From NCBI RefSeq assembly GCF_014202905.1, contig NZ_JACHHY010000015.1:1-64000 (forward strand): a DNA stretch of 64,000 bases. Direction: 5' to 3'. Source of the stretch: Chitinivorax tropicus (GTDB lineage Bacteria; Pseudomonadota; Gammaproteobacteria; Burkholderiales; SCOH01). The notes under the pieces are model-generated. The model did no database searches, was not told the DNA's origin, and was given only the letters and a program-made list of their open reading frames with translations. Shown in pieces: positions 37,088-46,921 of this stretch. Position 1 is the stretch's first letter. Each line of letters starts with the position of its first letter. Both the position numbers and the translations under genes were made by a program.

Positions 37088-38407
37088 TCAATGATGATAT
37101 GGGGCATCGCCTTCCGCTGGCATGAGGCCACGTTTGATCGCGTTGCGATGCATTTGATAGATGATTGTCATCACAATCATCAGCAAGCAGCCAAACCCGA
37201 TGATGATGGCGTACATGGGTGGCATATCACCCTTCTTGAAATAGGCGGCGGCAACAGGGTTGATATCAGCGGGCAACGGATGGCTGAAGAACTTCACCAG
37301 CAGGGCATGTATGCCCACCATGACCAGAATGCCCAGGTTTTCGTTGAAATTCTGCACCGCAATCGAGTGCCCGGCCCCCATGATGGAATGCCCTCGGTGT
37401 TGCAGCATCGCGTTCAATGGCACCACAAAAAAGCCAGACAGGGCACCCACGATGACCATCAGGCTGGCCGCCACGCTGACCTGATTCACAAATAGCATGC
37501 TGATTACGAACACCCCCATGGCGATGCCTGCAGGCAGCACCCTGAACGCCTGTTTGAGTGGGATGTAGAAGCTGGCTGCCGCAGCACCCAGAATGGTGCC
37601 CACCGCAACAACAGCCACCAGCTGGGTTGCCTTTTCGAAAGGGATGCCCAGCCAGATGATCGACCAATTGATCACCACCAGCTGCATGGTCCGGCCCGCA
37701 CCCCAGAACAAGGTGGTAACAGCAAGAGAGAGACCGCCCTGTGGGTCTCGCCACAATTTCCGCACACATGTCCAGAATTCACGCACCAGATACTTCGGGC
37801 TGTAGTGCAAGGGATGGATTTCTACATCCAGCTTGGGAATGTAGAGATTGATCCATGATGCGGCCAGATAGATCAGCGCCAGCACTGAAATGGCAAAGGT
37901 GGGCGTATCCAGCGAACCGATCACCGGCACGCTATGTACCAGATGATCAATCCGCTCACTGACCAGAAAGCCACCCAATACTGTCCCGAAGATGATGGCG
38001 CTGACGGTTGCGCCCTCCAGCCAGCCATTGGCAGCCACCAGCTTTTCATGGGGCAGGTATTCGGTGACGATGCCGTACTTGGCAGGTGAATAGGCTGCTG
38101 CGCCAAAGCCAACCAGTGCATAGGCCAACAGCGGCGGCGCACCCACCAGCATGCCTACACAGCCCGCCAGCTTGATGCCATTGCAGATCAACATCGCACG
38201 CCCCTTGGGCATCGAATCGGCAAAAGAGCCGGCGAAGGGGGCAAGCAGCACATAAGAGACAGTGAAACACCACAACAACATCGACTGATGCCATTCCGGT
38301 GCATGTTGAAAGTTGAGTAGTGCCAGGGCGGCGATGAACAGTGCGTTGTCTGCCAGAGCAGATAAGAACTGGGCGCCCAGAATGATAAAGAATCCGCGGT
38401 CCATCAT
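37088..38407 (-). CDS. lplT: lysophospholipid transporter LplT
   Basis: 439 residues of the major facilitator type, with about 12 predicted membrane helices. The start (MDRGFFIILGAQFLSALADN) and FAGSFADSMPKGRAML, SPAKYGIVTEYLPHEKLVAA and NGWLEGATV segments fit LplT. LplT flips lyso-phosphatidylethanolamine from the periplasmic to the cytoplasmic leaflet for re-acylation. The usual partner gene aas is not next to it. ATG at 38407 or the second ATG three bases on may be the start. Confidence 0.9.
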   Translation of the reverse strand: MMDRGFFIILGAQFLSALADNALFIAALALLNFQHAPEWHQSMLLWCFTVSYVLLAPFAGSFADSMPKGRAMLICNGIKLAGCVGMLVGAPPLLAYALVGFGAAAYSPAKYGIVTEYLPHEKLVAANGWLEGATVSAIIFGTVLGGFLVSERIDHLVHSVPVIGSLDTPTFAISVLALIYLAASWINLYIPKLDVEIHPLHYSPKYLVREFWTCVRKLWRDPQGGLSLAVTTLFWGAGRTMQLVVINWSIIWLGIPFEKATQLVAVVAVGTILGAAAASFYIPLKQAFRVLPAGIAMGVFVISMLFVNQVSVAASLMVIVGALSGFFVVPLNAMLQHRGHSIMGAGHSIAVQNFNENLGILVMVGIHALLVKFFSHPLPADINPVAAAYFKKGDMPPMYAIIIGFGCLLMIVMTIIYQMHRNAIKRGLMPAEGDAPYHH

Positions 38408-39058
38408 GAGGTCGGCACGCCCGATCGAGCAATGCCGAATGATTGAAAACCGGGTTTATACCATGTTTCAACAACCATCGTGACGAACCTATCTCAAGAA
38501 ATGCAATAAAACACGTGGACGATACCGCTGGCGGGATCGTTCCCAATATAGGCCAAGCGGAGAGCGGCAGTATGTTGCAGGCTGATCCGGTAGCGTATTG
38601 TGTTGCCGCGCGGTCGCCCCGGCGGGTTGCGTCCCCTGCATCATCTCCCCGCCAGGCCTGGCTCCGACCAACACACCATGCTGCATGTCAGCTATGTCTG
38701 GGCCAAGACTGATAAATCGGAAATAAGCTTATCTCTTTTACGTATTGACAATATCTTGGCAGAGCAGGAAGAATCACCGGCTGTGCTCAGCAGAATCACA
38801 CGCAGATGGTTTGAGCCAGATGGCCTGGGTTTTTTGGCATGGCTTCATGTCTCGTGCTGGTCTGGCTCAGAGCAAAACAGCCCGCCAGACGCACTGAGCC
38901 GAATGTTGGAGCAAGCTGTGGTTGCCACTCGTCGATATAGCCAGCTATATGCCTCGTGACACCGGGCTCTGCTCAAGACACGATTCGGCGGTGATATGAC
39001 GCGGTGTCATACAGCCTGGTGACCAGAATCACTTAACTGAAACAAACGTGGAAAAACG
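38408..39058 (+). other. intergenic region lplT / lysC
   Basis: 651 bases without a gene I can support. A frame from ATG 38678 to 38959 (93 residues, start MLHVSYVWAKTD) has no ribosome binding site and no recognised domain. TTGACA at 38745 followed 18 bases later by AAGAAT could be a promoter for lysC. I saw no lysine riboswitch or other recognisable leader RNA. Confidence 0.5.
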
Positions 39059-40285
39059 ATGGCGCTAATCGTACAGAAATATGGCGGTACATCGGTCGGC
39101 AACCCGGAACGGATCAAAAATGTTGCCAAACGAGTCGCCAAATGGAAAGCCCAAGGGCATCAGATCGTAGTGGTGGTTTCTGCCATGAGTGGCGAAACCA
39201 ACCGACTGATTGCACTGGCCAAGGAAATTCAAGCCCAGCCGGATCCGCGTGAACTGGATGTGATCGTGTCAACAGGCGAGCAAGTAACCATCGGCTTGCT
39301 CGCCATGGCGCTCAAGGATGCCGGTATCGATGCCAAAAGCTATACCGGTGGTCAAGTCCGCATTCTGACAGACAGTTCGTTCACCAAAGCCCGTATCATC
39401 GAAATCGACGAGCACAACATGCGCGCCGATCTCGAAGCCGGGCGCGTCGTCATCGTCGCTGGTTTCCAGGGCGTTGATGAACACGGCAACATCACCACCC
39501 TGGGACGTGGTGGCTCAGATACCACCGGCGTGGCCCTGGCGGCGGCGCTCAAGGCCGACGAGTGCCAGATCTATACCGACGTGGATGGGGTGTACACCAC
39601 CGACCCACGGATTGTGCCCGAAGCACGTAAGCTGGATCGCATCACCTTTGAAGAAATGCTGGAAATGGCCAGCATGGGCTCCAAAGTCCTGCAGATCCGC
39701 TCAGTTGAATTTGCCGGTAAATACAAGGTCAAGCTGCGCGTATTGTCCAGCTTCGAAGATGCTGGCGAAGGCACATTGATTACCTTTGAGGAAGACGAAG
39801 AAATGGAAAAGGCTGTCATCTCCGGCATTGCGTTCAACCGTGATGAAGCAAAGATCAAGATCACCGGCGTACCTGACAAACCCGGCATCGCCTACCAGAT
39901 TCTAGGCCCCGTTGCCGATTCAAACGTCGATGTGGATGTGATCATCCAGAACACAGGCGAAGATGGCACCACCGACTTCTCCTTCACCGTTCATCGTAAC
40001 GATTACGCCAAGACCTTGAAGATCCTGGAAGGTGTCCAGTCCCATATCGGTGCGAAAAGCGTCAGCGGCGATGACAAGATCGCCAAGGTGTCCGCCGTGG
40101 GCATCGGCATGCGCTCCCATGTGGGCGTGGCATCGACCATGTTCCGGACACTGGCGGAAGAAGGAATCAACATCCAGATGATTTCGACCTCAGAGATCAA
40201 AATCTCGGTCATCATCGACGAGAAATATCTGGAGCTGGCGGTTCGCGTTCTGCACAAGGCATTCGGCTTGGATCAGCCTGTCTAA
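39059..40285 (+). CDS. lysC: aspartate kinase
   Basis: 408 residues, the usual length of monofunctional aspartokinase. The start (MALIVQKYGGTSVGN) and VVVVSAMSGETNRL, STGEQVTIGLL and the LGRGGSDTTGVALAAALKAD segments form the kinase domain. Two ACT domains at the C-terminus (ITGVPDKPGIAYQILGPVAD; AVGIGMRSHVGVASTMFRTL) give feedback control by lysine and/or threonine. It makes aspartyl-phosphate, the first step towards lysine, threonine and methionine; dapA at 49422 acts later. A terminator follows. Confidence 0.96.
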   Translation: MALIVQKYGGTSVGNPERIKNVAKRVAKWKAQGHQIVVVVSAMSGETNRLIALAKEIQAQPDPRELDVIVSTGEQVTIGLLAMALKDAGIDAKSYTGGQVRILTDSSFTKARIIEIDEHNMRADLEAGRVVIVAGFQGVDEHGNITTLGRGGSDTTGVALAAALKADECQIYTDVDGVYTTDPRIVPEARKLDRITFEEMLEMASMGSKVLQIRSVEFAGKYKVKLRVLSSFEDAGEGTLITFEEDEEMEKAVISGIAFNRDEAKIKITGVPDKPGIAYQILGPVADSNVDVDVIIQNTGEDGTTDFSFTVHRNDYAKTLKILEGVQSHIGAKSVSGDDKIAKVSAVGIGMRSHVGVASTMFRTLAEEGINIQMISTSEIKISVIIDEKYLELAVRVLHKAFGLDQPV

Positions 40286-40310
40286 CCAGCTGCTCGACAC
40301 CAGACTACTC

Positions 40311-40337
40311 AACAGCCCGCCAGTCGGGCTGTTTTTT
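40311..40337 (+). terminator. Rho-independent terminator of lysC
   Basis: AACAGCCCG (40311-40319) pairs with CGGGCTGTT (40325-40333) around CCAGT, and a run of seven T bases follows. Confidence 0.92.
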
Positions 40338-40698
40338 TCAGTGGCGTCGGCAGAGTTCCACTCTGGCGTTGACTCAGCCATGTCCTCGTATCCAGAAGAC
40401 TGTCAAAGCGTGCGGCGCTTCCGTGGCAGATGAGTCGATATCCCAAGCAGGGTGAGGGACATGGAAACAATCGACTCATGTGGTGGATTGGCAATGGATT
40501 CAGCGGGTGCCAGGGGTAGGTTCAGGGAGGCTTTGCATCATAAACATCCTGTAAGCAAAATTTTTTATCGGTTTGTATCAATCTGATCAATTTCGATTGT
40601 GAAATATAAGTTACTAATTTGCCTGTAACTTGTGCCAATTGGCCTGCGGCGAGGCATGACGTGCCAATCGAGATTTGCTGAGAAAATGAAAAAAGGTG
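40338..40698 (+). other. intergenic region before the tRNA promoter
   Basis: About 360 bases between the lysC terminator and the tRNA promoter. The right half (40540-40620) is AT-rich, as expected upstream of a strong stable-RNA promoter. No coding frame or other element could be supported. Confidence 0.5.
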
Positions 40699-40727
40699 TT
40701 GACGGGTAGGGGGCTACTAAGTAATAT
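40699..40727 (+). promoter_or_regulatory. promoter of the tRNA-Ser/Arg/Arg operon
   Basis: TTGACG (40699-40704) and TAATAT (40722-40727) are spaced by exactly 17 bases. A GC-rich stretch (AGCGCC) follows the -10 box, typical of stringently controlled stable-RNA promoters. The first tRNA begins 18 bases later. Confidence 0.85.
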
Positions 40728-40745
40728 AGCGCCTCTTTCGAGAAC

Positions 40746-40839
40746 GGAGAAATGGCCGAGAGGTCGAAGGCACTCCCCTGCTAAGGGAGCATACGGGCTA
40801 AAACTCGTATCGAGGGTTCGAATCCCTCTTTCTCCGCCA
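40746..40839 (+). tRNA. tRNA-Ser (GCT)
   Basis: The seven-base acceptor stem GGAGAAA/TTTCTCC, the T-loop GGTTCGAATCC, a long variable arm typical of tRNA-Ser, and an encoded CCA end (40837-40839) are visible. The anticodon GCT is at 40780-40782 in loop CTGCTAA, reading AGC and AGT codons. It is the first gene of a three-tRNA cluster. Confidence 0.97.
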
Positions 40840-40846
40840 ACATAGC

Positions 40847-40923
40847 GCACCCGTAGCTCAGCTGGATAGAGTACTTGGCTACGAACCAAGGGGTCGGGCG
40901 TTCGAATCGCTCCGGGTGCGCCA
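40847..40923 (+). tRNA. tRNA-Arg (ACG), copy 1
   Basis: A 77-base tRNA with acceptor stem GCACCCG/CGGGTGC and encoded CCA. The anticodon ACG (40881-40883) is normally converted to ICG and reads CGT, CGC and CGA. It begins seven bases after tRNA-Ser. Confidence 0.97.
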
Positions 40924-40948
40924 GTTGAAAAAGCATGTTCTTGAAAAT

Positions 40949-41025
40949 GCATCCGTAGCTCAGCTGGATAGAGTACTTGGCTACGAACCAAGGGGTCGGG
41001 CGTTCGAATCGCTCCGGATGCGCCA
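40949..41025 (+). tRNA. tRNA-Arg (ACG), copy 2
   Basis: Identical to copy 1 except for one acceptor base pair: stem GCATCCG/CGGATGC, so position 4-69 is T-A instead of C-G. Anticodon ACG and encoded CCA are the same. It probably arose by tandem duplication and is followed by a terminator. Confidence 0.97.
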
Positions 41026-41030
41026 ATTAC

Positions 41031-41061
41031 AAGCCGCTGTCGAAAGACAGCGGCTTTTTCA
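41031..41061 (+). terminator. Rho-independent terminator of the tRNA operon
   Basis: AAGCCGCTGTC (41031-41041) and GACAGCGGCTT (41046-41056) form an 11-base-pair stem with a stable GAAA tetraloop, followed by TTT. Confidence 0.92.
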
Positions 41062-41519
41062 TTTCCCGGCTTTGTTCGCGCAGGGTGGCGTGGTGCTGGT
41101 GGCAATGTGATGTCAATGGTTTCCAGTTGAGGCGTCGTTTGGAGAGTGTGTGACGCTCAGCCGACGCATACAGTACGCTACAGCCAGTGAGGAAATTGTG
41201 AATCATGCAAGCTGGCACCCAGGCGCAGGCTGTTGTTGCCTCGCTTGCAGCTTCCTTGCAAGGCACTGCTGATGTGCTGCGATCGTGGTCTTCGCCTCGG
41301 TGGTGGCGATGCCCACGAGAAGAGCGCCGCACCGCTGGGTGACAGCTTTATAATGTCCTATTCCGTGGCTGTGGCCATTTGCCGCCTTCAACCACATTGC
41401 CCGTCAAGGCTTGACAAGGTAGGAGAAAGCACCTGAGGCAGCTTGGCATCCAATGCCAAACACGTCGTGCCTTGCCATTCGCTACCGAGCACGCTATCAG
41501 ATCAATCCACGAGGTATTC
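41062..41519 (+). other. intergenic region tRNA operon / mutS
   Basis: About 460 bases with no supported gene. No integrase, attachment-site repeat of the tRNA 3' end, or phage remnant was seen after the tRNA genes. The mutS ribosome binding site (CGAGG) is at its end. Confidence 0.5.
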
Positions 41520-44120
41520 ATGGCAGTAGATCAAGTCGAAGTCTCCCCAAAAACAGCCAAACCCGTTGCAGATGTCCAGCACACACCCATGATGCAGCAA
41601 TATCTGCGTATCAAAGCAGATCACGCAGACAAGTTGGTGTTCTACAGGATGGGTGACTTCTATGAGCTGTTCTACGGTGATGCCGAGCTGGCTGCCAAGC
41701 TATTGGATATCACCCTGACCACGCGTGGTGCGTCGGGCGGTGTGCCGATTCGAATGGCAGGGGTGCCCTATCATTCAATGGAGCAATATCTGGCCAAATT
41801 GGTCAAGCTGGGGCAGTCGGTCGCCATTTGTGAGCAGATCGGTGATCCGAACACGTCAAAAGGCCCGGTTGAACGGAAGGTCGTGCGCGTGGTGACGCCG
41901 GGAACCTTGACGGACACGGCGTTATTGGATGAAAAACGCGACAATGTCCTATTGGCCATTCATGCCATCAAGGGGTTGGTGGGCTTGGCCTGGTTGTCAT
42001 TGTCCTCAGGCGCATTCCGTCTGAAAGAGGTGCCAGCTGAGCAATTGGTGTCTGAGTTGGAGCGCATCCGACCAGCGGAAATCCTGTTGCCGGATGGCCT
42101 GCAATTGCCGGTGATCAGCCAGATGGGTTTGACTGGCAAGGCGCTCGCTGCATGGCACTTTGATACTGAAACCGCTCAACGCCTGCTGAAACAGCAATTC
42201 GGCACGCACGATTTGACCGGCTTCGGGTGCGATGGGCTGTTGCCCGCATTGGGGGCGGCTGGGGCGCTGGTGGATTATGCGCGGCAGACACAGGGCTCTG
42301 CTTTGCCGCATCTGACCGCGCTGGCGGTCGAGCGTGGCAATGAATACCTGGTGCTGGATGCTGCGACCCGCCGCAATCTGGAATTGACTGAGACCATTCG
42401 TAATGAATCTGCGCCGACATTGATGTCGGTATTGGATCAATGCGCCTCTGCCATGGGTAGCCGCTTGTTACGCCATTGGCTGCATCATCCATTACGGCAG
42501 CATGACCAGATCATCACCCGGCAACAAGCAGTGATCGAGTTGATGGAGCAGGATGCTGCCGGTGATGTTTTCGAGGTATTGAACCGCATGGCCGATATCG
42601 AGCGCATCACCGCCCGCATCGCCCTGCGTACCGCTCGCCCCCGCGACCTGTCTGGTTTGCGCGATGCATTGTTGCGCCTGCCTGAGTTGAACCCGATCCT
42701 GCAGGGTTTGCATGCTGAGTTATGGCAACCACTGCAAGCCGCATTGGTGGTTCCACCAGCCTGCATGAGCCTGCTGGCGTCAGCCTTGCAGGCTGAGCCG
42801 GCGGTGGTATTGCGTGAGGGAGGGGTCATCGCGGATGGCTATTCCGCCGAGTTGGACGAGCTGCGGGCGATTCAGACCAACTGTGGAGAATTCCTGCTGG
42901 CGCTGGAGGCCAGGGAGCGCGAGCGGACAGGGATTGCAACGCTGAAGGTGGAATTCAACCGGGTGCATGGCTTTTACATCGAGGTCAGCCGTGCGCAGGC
43001 GGACAATGTACCGGACGATTATCGGCGGCGTCAGACACTGAAAAATGCCGAACGCTTCATCACGCCTGAGTTGAAAACCTTTGAAGACAAGGCATTATCT
43101 GCTCAGGATCGAGCGCTGGCGCTGGAGAAGAGCCTGTATGAAGCTTTGCTCGATCAGCTGCAGACCCATCTGCAGTCTCTACAGCAGTTGGCAGCTGCGG
43201 TGGCGCAGCTGGATGTTCTGGCGTGTTTGGCCGAGCGTGCGTCTACGCTGAATTGGGTTGCCCCTCAATTTACGACAGAAACCGTCTTGGAGATCGATCA
43301 GGGCCGCCACCCGGTAGTGGAAAGTCAAATCGATCATTTCATCGCCAATGACACCCGCCTGGCCAGCACCCGCAAGCTGCTACTGATCACCGGCCCCAAT
43401 ATGGGCGGTAAATCAACCTATATGCGACAGAATGCGTTGATCGTGCTGCTCGCCCATGTGGGTAGCCTGGTCCCCGCCAGCCGTGCGCTGATCGGGCCGG
43501 TGGATCGCATCTTCACACGCATTGGCGCATCTGACGACCTGGCCGGTGGTCGGTCGACCTTCATGGTCGAGATGACCGAGACAGCCAATATTCTGCACCA
43601 TGCCACCGAGCATAGTCTGGTGCTGATGGATGAGGTGGGGCGGGGTACCTCGACATTTGATGGGTTGGCTTTGGCCTATGCCATTGCGCGCCACCTGCTT
43701 GAAAAAAATGGCAGCTATACCCTGTTTGCCACCCACTATTTCGAATTGACACGTCTGAGCCAGGCCTTTCCCATGGCTGCGAATGTCCACCTTGATGCTG
43801 TTGAGCACAAAGATCGAATTGTGTTTTTGCACGCAGTGCAAGATGGGCCGGCCAGCCAGTCATATGGAATCCAAGTGGCCCAGCTGGCTGGTGTGCCGAC
43901 ACCCGTGATCCGATCCGCCAAGCGCCATTTGGCTGAGTTGGAGCAGATGGGGGCTGGCGGAGCTTTCCAGGGTGACTTGTTTGCATCGGCACCTGTTTAT
44001 GAAGAGGTGAATGTAAGCTCGCCTGTTGTGGAGGCGTTGGCAGGGCTGGACCCAGATGCCTTGACACCTCGTCAGGCATTGGATGCGCTTTATCACCTCA
44101 AGACTTTGCTGAATGCGTGA
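41520..44120 (+). CDS. mutS: DNA mismatch repair protein MutS
   Basis: 866 residues from ATG 41520, preceded by GAGG; the frame extends 16 codons upstream. The N-terminal mismatch-binding motif ([21 protein letters not shown]) includes the F-x-E type Phe and Glu. The C-terminal ATPase has Walker [14 protein letters not shown] and Walker [17 protein letters not shown], and the signature around [12 protein letters not shown]. It recognises mismatches and starts repair with MutL. It is not in an evident operon. Confidence 0.96.
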   Translation: MAVDQVEVSPKTAKPVADVQHTPMMQQYLRIKADHADKLVFYRMGDFYELFYGDAELAAKLLDITLTTRGASGGVPIRMAGVPYHSMEQYLAKLVKLGQSVAICEQIGDPNTSKGPVERKVVRVVTPGTLTDTALLDEKRDNVLLAIHAIKGLVGLAWLSLSSGAFRLKEVPAEQLVSELERIRPAEILLPDGLQLPVISQMGLTGKALAAWHFDTETAQRLLKQQFGTHDLTGFGCDGLLPALGAAGALVDYARQTQGSALPHLTALAVERGNEYLVLDAATRRNLELTETIRNESAPTLMSVLDQCASAMGSRLLRHWLHHPLRQHDQIITRQQAVIELMEQDAAGDVFEVLNRMADIERITARIALRTARPRDLSGLRDALLRLPELNPILQGLHAELWQPLQAALVVPPACMSLLASALQAEPAVVLREGGVIADGYSAELDELRAIQTNCGEFLLALEARERERTGIATLKVEFNRVHGFYIEVSRAQADNVPDDYRRRQTLKNAERFITPELKTFEDKALSAQDRALALEKSLYEALLDQLQTHLQSLQQLAAAVAQLDVLACLAERASTLNWVAPQFTTETVLEIDQGRHPVVESQIDHFIANDTRLASTRKLLLITGPNMGGKSTYMRQNALIVLLAHVGSLVPASRALIGPVDRIFTRIGASDDLAGGRSTFMVEMTETANILHHATEHSLVLMDEVGRGTSTFDGLALAYAIARHLLEKNGSYTLFATHYFELTRLSQAFPMAANVHLDAVEHKDRIVFLHAVQDGPASQSYGIQVAQLAGVPTPVIRSAKRHLAELEQMGAGGAFQGDLFASAPVYEEVNVSSPVVEALAGLDPDALTPRQALDALYHLKTLLNA

Positions 44121-44340
44121 TCTATGCTTCAAGCTTCAGCCAAACGAGCATCGATTCCGCGTGCTGCTGGTGTGAGTGTGCAGTAGGCGATAGAGCGGTC
44201 GAACTGTTTGGCCTTGTGTCAGGGCGAGGCTTGGTGCCGGTGGTGGCTGCGTTGGTGTCAATGTATGGCAGACAGTGATTGGGGCCGGACACGAGCGCGT
44301 TCCAAGACGTTGTGAATCCAGGCTGACAGAGCATGAGGAA

Positions 44341-44811
44341 ATGATGGTGTGCAATAGCAGTGCTGCATTGGCCGGGGCACAGGCCGCCGAAGGGGTGATC
44401 CGACTCATCGGAGACATCCGGCGTGGGGTGTTGCACCTTGACGATGTCCGTCAGGTTGCGGCCTCTGTATTGGAACGATATGGGCATTACCTGAACGAGT
44501 GCTTGACTGACGCAGGTATCATCATCCCACCCGCAGTTGACCTGACAACCGGTGAAACCGGTGCCATCCAAGTCCTTTCCCACCCGCAGGCCGCGACTAT
44601 TCTGGCGGTCTTTCAACAAAATGAGCGGCTGATCAGGGGCTTCAAAGAGGTGGAGATCCTGCATGAAATCGTCCGCGCCAAGGAGACAGGGGAGGGCGGT
44701 GGACGAGATGTTGATGAGCTGGCGACCATGATGAGAGGGCGCGCTCCCTTTTTCAATCTGGGGCTGACCAGTGCCGGTCCAATCGTGTTTTTTTCCCGGC
44801 CATTACTTTGA
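44341..44811 (+). CDS. hypothetical protein downstream of mutS
   Basis: About 156 residues; I do not recognise a family. The start is chosen at two consecutive ATGs (44341, 44344) that follow GAGGAA; the frame extends to 44275 without another good site. No signal peptide or membrane helix is evident. It is mainly helical in character (VIRLIGDIRRGVLHLDDVRQ; QQNERLIRGFKEVEILHEIV) with an acidic, Gly-rich patch near residue 125. It is convergent with slyD. A moderately confident real gene of unknown function. Confidence 0.5.
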   Translation: MMVCNSSAALAGAQAAEGVIRLIGDIRRGVLHLDDVRQVAASVLERYGHYLNECLTDAGIIIPPAVDLTTGETGAIQVLSHPQAATILAVFQQNERLIRGFKEVEILHEIVRAKETGEGGGRDVDELATMMRGRAPFFNLGLTSAGPIVFFSRPLL

Positions 44812-44833
44812 TGTAGCCATATCTGGCAATGAA

Positions 44834-44856
44834 AAAGGCCAGCAATGCTGGCCTTT
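44834..44856 (-). terminator. Rho-independent terminator of slyD
   Basis: AAAGGCCAGC (44834-44843) and GCTGGCCTTT (44847-44856) flank AAT. On the minus strand the stem is followed by TTTTTC, 20 bases after the slyD stop. Confidence 0.85.
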
Positions 44857-44876
44857 GCTTGGCTGAAGCCTGTCGC

Positions 44877-45359
44877 TCAGTGATGGTGATGGCCATGTGG
44901 GCCATGGGCATGGCCATGCGAAACCTCTTCAGCGGTTGCAGCACGAACCTCTGTCACCTCACACTTGAACATGACCCGCTTGCCAGCCAGCGGGTGGTTG
45001 CCATCCACCACCACTTTGCCGTCAGCGATGTCCGTGACGCGGAACAGAATGGTTTCACCTGTTTCTGCATCATCCGACTCAAACATCATGCCAACTTGCA
45101 CCTCTTCAGGAAATGCATCCGCCGACTCCATGCGTACCAGCGTTGGATCGTATTCGCCAAAAGCTTCATCCGGCTCCATCGGCACATCCAGCTTATCGCC
45201 TACTGCCTTGCCGTGCAGCGCTTCTTCCAGTTTTGGGATGATGTTGTCGTACCCGCCATGCAGATAGCTGATCGGTTCTTCGGTTTTGTCAACAAGCTGG
45301 TTCTCGCCATCGTACATTTCATAATGTAATGAAACGACGGTGTCTTTAATGATTTGCAT
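44877..45359 (-). CDS. slyD: FKBP-type peptidyl-prolyl isomerase SlyD
   Basis: 160 residues from ATG 45359; a 62-codon upstream extension of the frame is not family-like. The FKBP domain (VVSLHYEMYDGENQLVDKTE, YLHGGYDNIIPKLEEALHGK) holds an inserted IF chaperone flap, and the C-terminus is a His-rich metal-binding tail (HGHAHGPHGHHHH). SlyD isomerises prolyl bonds and carries nickel. It is divergent from roxA, with 232 bases between them. Confidence 0.95.
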   Translation of the reverse strand: MQIIKDTVVSLHYEMYDGENQLVDKTEEPISYLHGGYDNIIPKLEEALHGKAVGDKLDVPMEPDEAFGEYDPTLVRMESADAFPEEVQVGMMFESDDAETGETILFRVTDIADGKVVVDGNHPLAGKRVMFKCEVTEVRAATAEEVSHGHAHGPHGHHHH

Positions 45360-45591
45360 GAGGGAATTCCTTGCAGAAAGTGTAAAGCTGCGCCGCGCTG
45401 GCGGGCAGATCAAGAATGAATGCTCACATTGTAAACCACAACGTTGGATTGTATTGCGTCTTTTCCGTGATCTTCGCAGAACTTCCTCATGATCGGGATC
45501 GGCTGCCCATTGGTGCGGTTTCTCATCCCCCTTGACTTGATACAAGTCCAGAAGAGCAGGGCGATGTTAAAATGGCCGCGAATGTGAATCC

Positions 45592-46716
45592 ATGGAGCAA
45601 CAATCAATGCAATTATTGGGCGGCTTGAGTGCAGAACAGTTTCTGACCGAATACTGGCAGAAGAAGCCATTGCTGGTACGGCAGGCCGTACCTGGGTTTC
45701 AGGGGCTGATCGACCCTGCTGGGTTGAATGACTTGGCCTGTCGTGATGACGCGATTTCAAGGATCGTGCGATTTGAAAAACAGCAGTGGCAGTTGGCCCA
45801 TGGACCATTTGATCGCCGGCAGCTGAAGCATTGGCAGCAAGGGGCCTGGACGATCCTGGTCAGCAACCTCAACCATTTCCTGCCCGAAGCCGCCAAGCTC
45901 TTCTACCAATTTCAGTTCATTCCTTTCGCACGCCTGGATGACTTGATGGTCAGCTACGCACCAGAGGGTGGTGGCGTGGGGCCACATTTCGATTCATATG
46001 ATGTGTTTCTGCTGCAGGCAGGTGGCCGCAAACGCTGGCAGATCAGCGCTCAGGCTGATCAAACATTCATTGAGGATGCCCCTATCCGTGTCTTGAAGGA
46101 TTTCCAGTCGGAGCAGGAATGGGTGCTGGAGCCCGGCGATATGTTGTATCTGCCACCGAAATACGCGCACCATGGCATTGCGCTCGAACCGGGCATGACC
46201 TACTCAATTGGGTTCCGCGCACCCAGCACGCAGGAGCTGGCAACCCAGTTCATGACCTATTTGCAGGATCACATCTCACTGCAAGGTATGTATACAGACC
46301 CAGACCTGCAACCTCAGCAGACTCCTGCGGAAATTCACCCGGACATGATTGCCAAGGTGCAACAGATGCTGACGCAGCTGACATGGCAGCGTGAAGATAT
46401 CGCAGCTTTTCTGGGTACTTACCTGTCTGAGCCAAAAACGCATGTTTTCTTTGAATCACCCGAAACATTATTGGATTTCGACGACTTCCTGACGCATCTG
46501 GAAAAGCATGGCTTGATATTGGATCTGAAAACACAAATGCTTTATACGGGAAACGACATATTTTGCAATGGGGAAGTGGTTTGCCATGACCCGTCGGATC
46601 GAGGCGCATTATGCGCCTTGGCCAATCAACGGCATCTGCAAATTGCCTCACCCAGTGATGAATTGGCAGAGTTACTGTATGAGTGGTATGAATGCGGCTA
46701 TCTGAACCTGGGCTGA
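45592..46716 (+). CDS. roxA: JmjC-type ribosomal protein uL16 arginine hydroxylase (RoxA/YcfD)
   Basis: 374 residues of the bacterial ROX family. The JmjC/cupin iron ligands are His132 and Asp134 (GPHFDSYDVFLLQ) and His193 or His194 (PPKYAHHGIA). The start (LGGLSAEQFLTEYWQKKPLL) and RWQISAQ segments are typical, and the C-terminal winged-helix region follows. It is a Fe(II)/2-oxoglutarate oxygenase that hydroxylates an arginine of ribosomal protein L16 in E. coli. ATG 45607 is a possible alternative start. Confidence 0.92.
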   Translation: MEQQSMQLLGGLSAEQFLTEYWQKKPLLVRQAVPGFQGLIDPAGLNDLACRDDAISRIVRFEKQQWQLAHGPFDRRQLKHWQQGAWTILVSNLNHFLPEAAKLFYQFQFIPFARLDDLMVSYAPEGGGVGPHFDSYDVFLLQAGGRKRWQISAQADQTFIEDAPIRVLKDFQSEQEWVLEPGDMLYLPPKYAHHGIALEPGMTYSIGFRAPSTQELATQFMTYLQDHISLQGMYTDPDLQPQQTPAEIHPDMIAKVQQMLTQLTWQREDIAAFLGTYLSEPKTHVFFESPETLLDFDDFLTHLEKHGLILDLKTQMLYTGNDIFCNGEVVCHDPSDRGALCALANQRHLQIASPSDELAELLYEWYECGYLNLG

Positions 46717-46921
46717 ATGTCGGGTAAGCCTCGTCGGTGCTGGGTTTTCCGGAAGTTTGCGAGCATATACTTCTATGCAAATTCACTGGATATTTTGAAA
46801 AAACCTGCTAGAATCACCCAGTCGGTCGGCCCAAGATCGAATTTAAACTAAGATCGCCAGCCATGCGGCTCGGCAGGTCTTAACCGTTTGACTTGCTTAA
46901 CTTAGTTAAGGGTAAAAATAA

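Noticed and set aside
38678-38959. 93-codon frame upstream of lysC
   Set aside because: No ribosome binding site and no recognised domain; kept only as part of the intergenic description.
39000-39058. Lysine riboswitch before lysC
   Set aside because: No conserved long structured leader was seen and the lysC promoter is not fixed.
40614-41105. Open frame on the minus strand across the tRNA genes
   Set aside because: It is made of the tRNA sequences read backwards, with repeated blocks from the two tRNA-Arg copies.
40949-41519. Integrated element next to tRNA genes
   Set aside because: No integrase gene and no repeat of a tRNA 3' end were found downstream.
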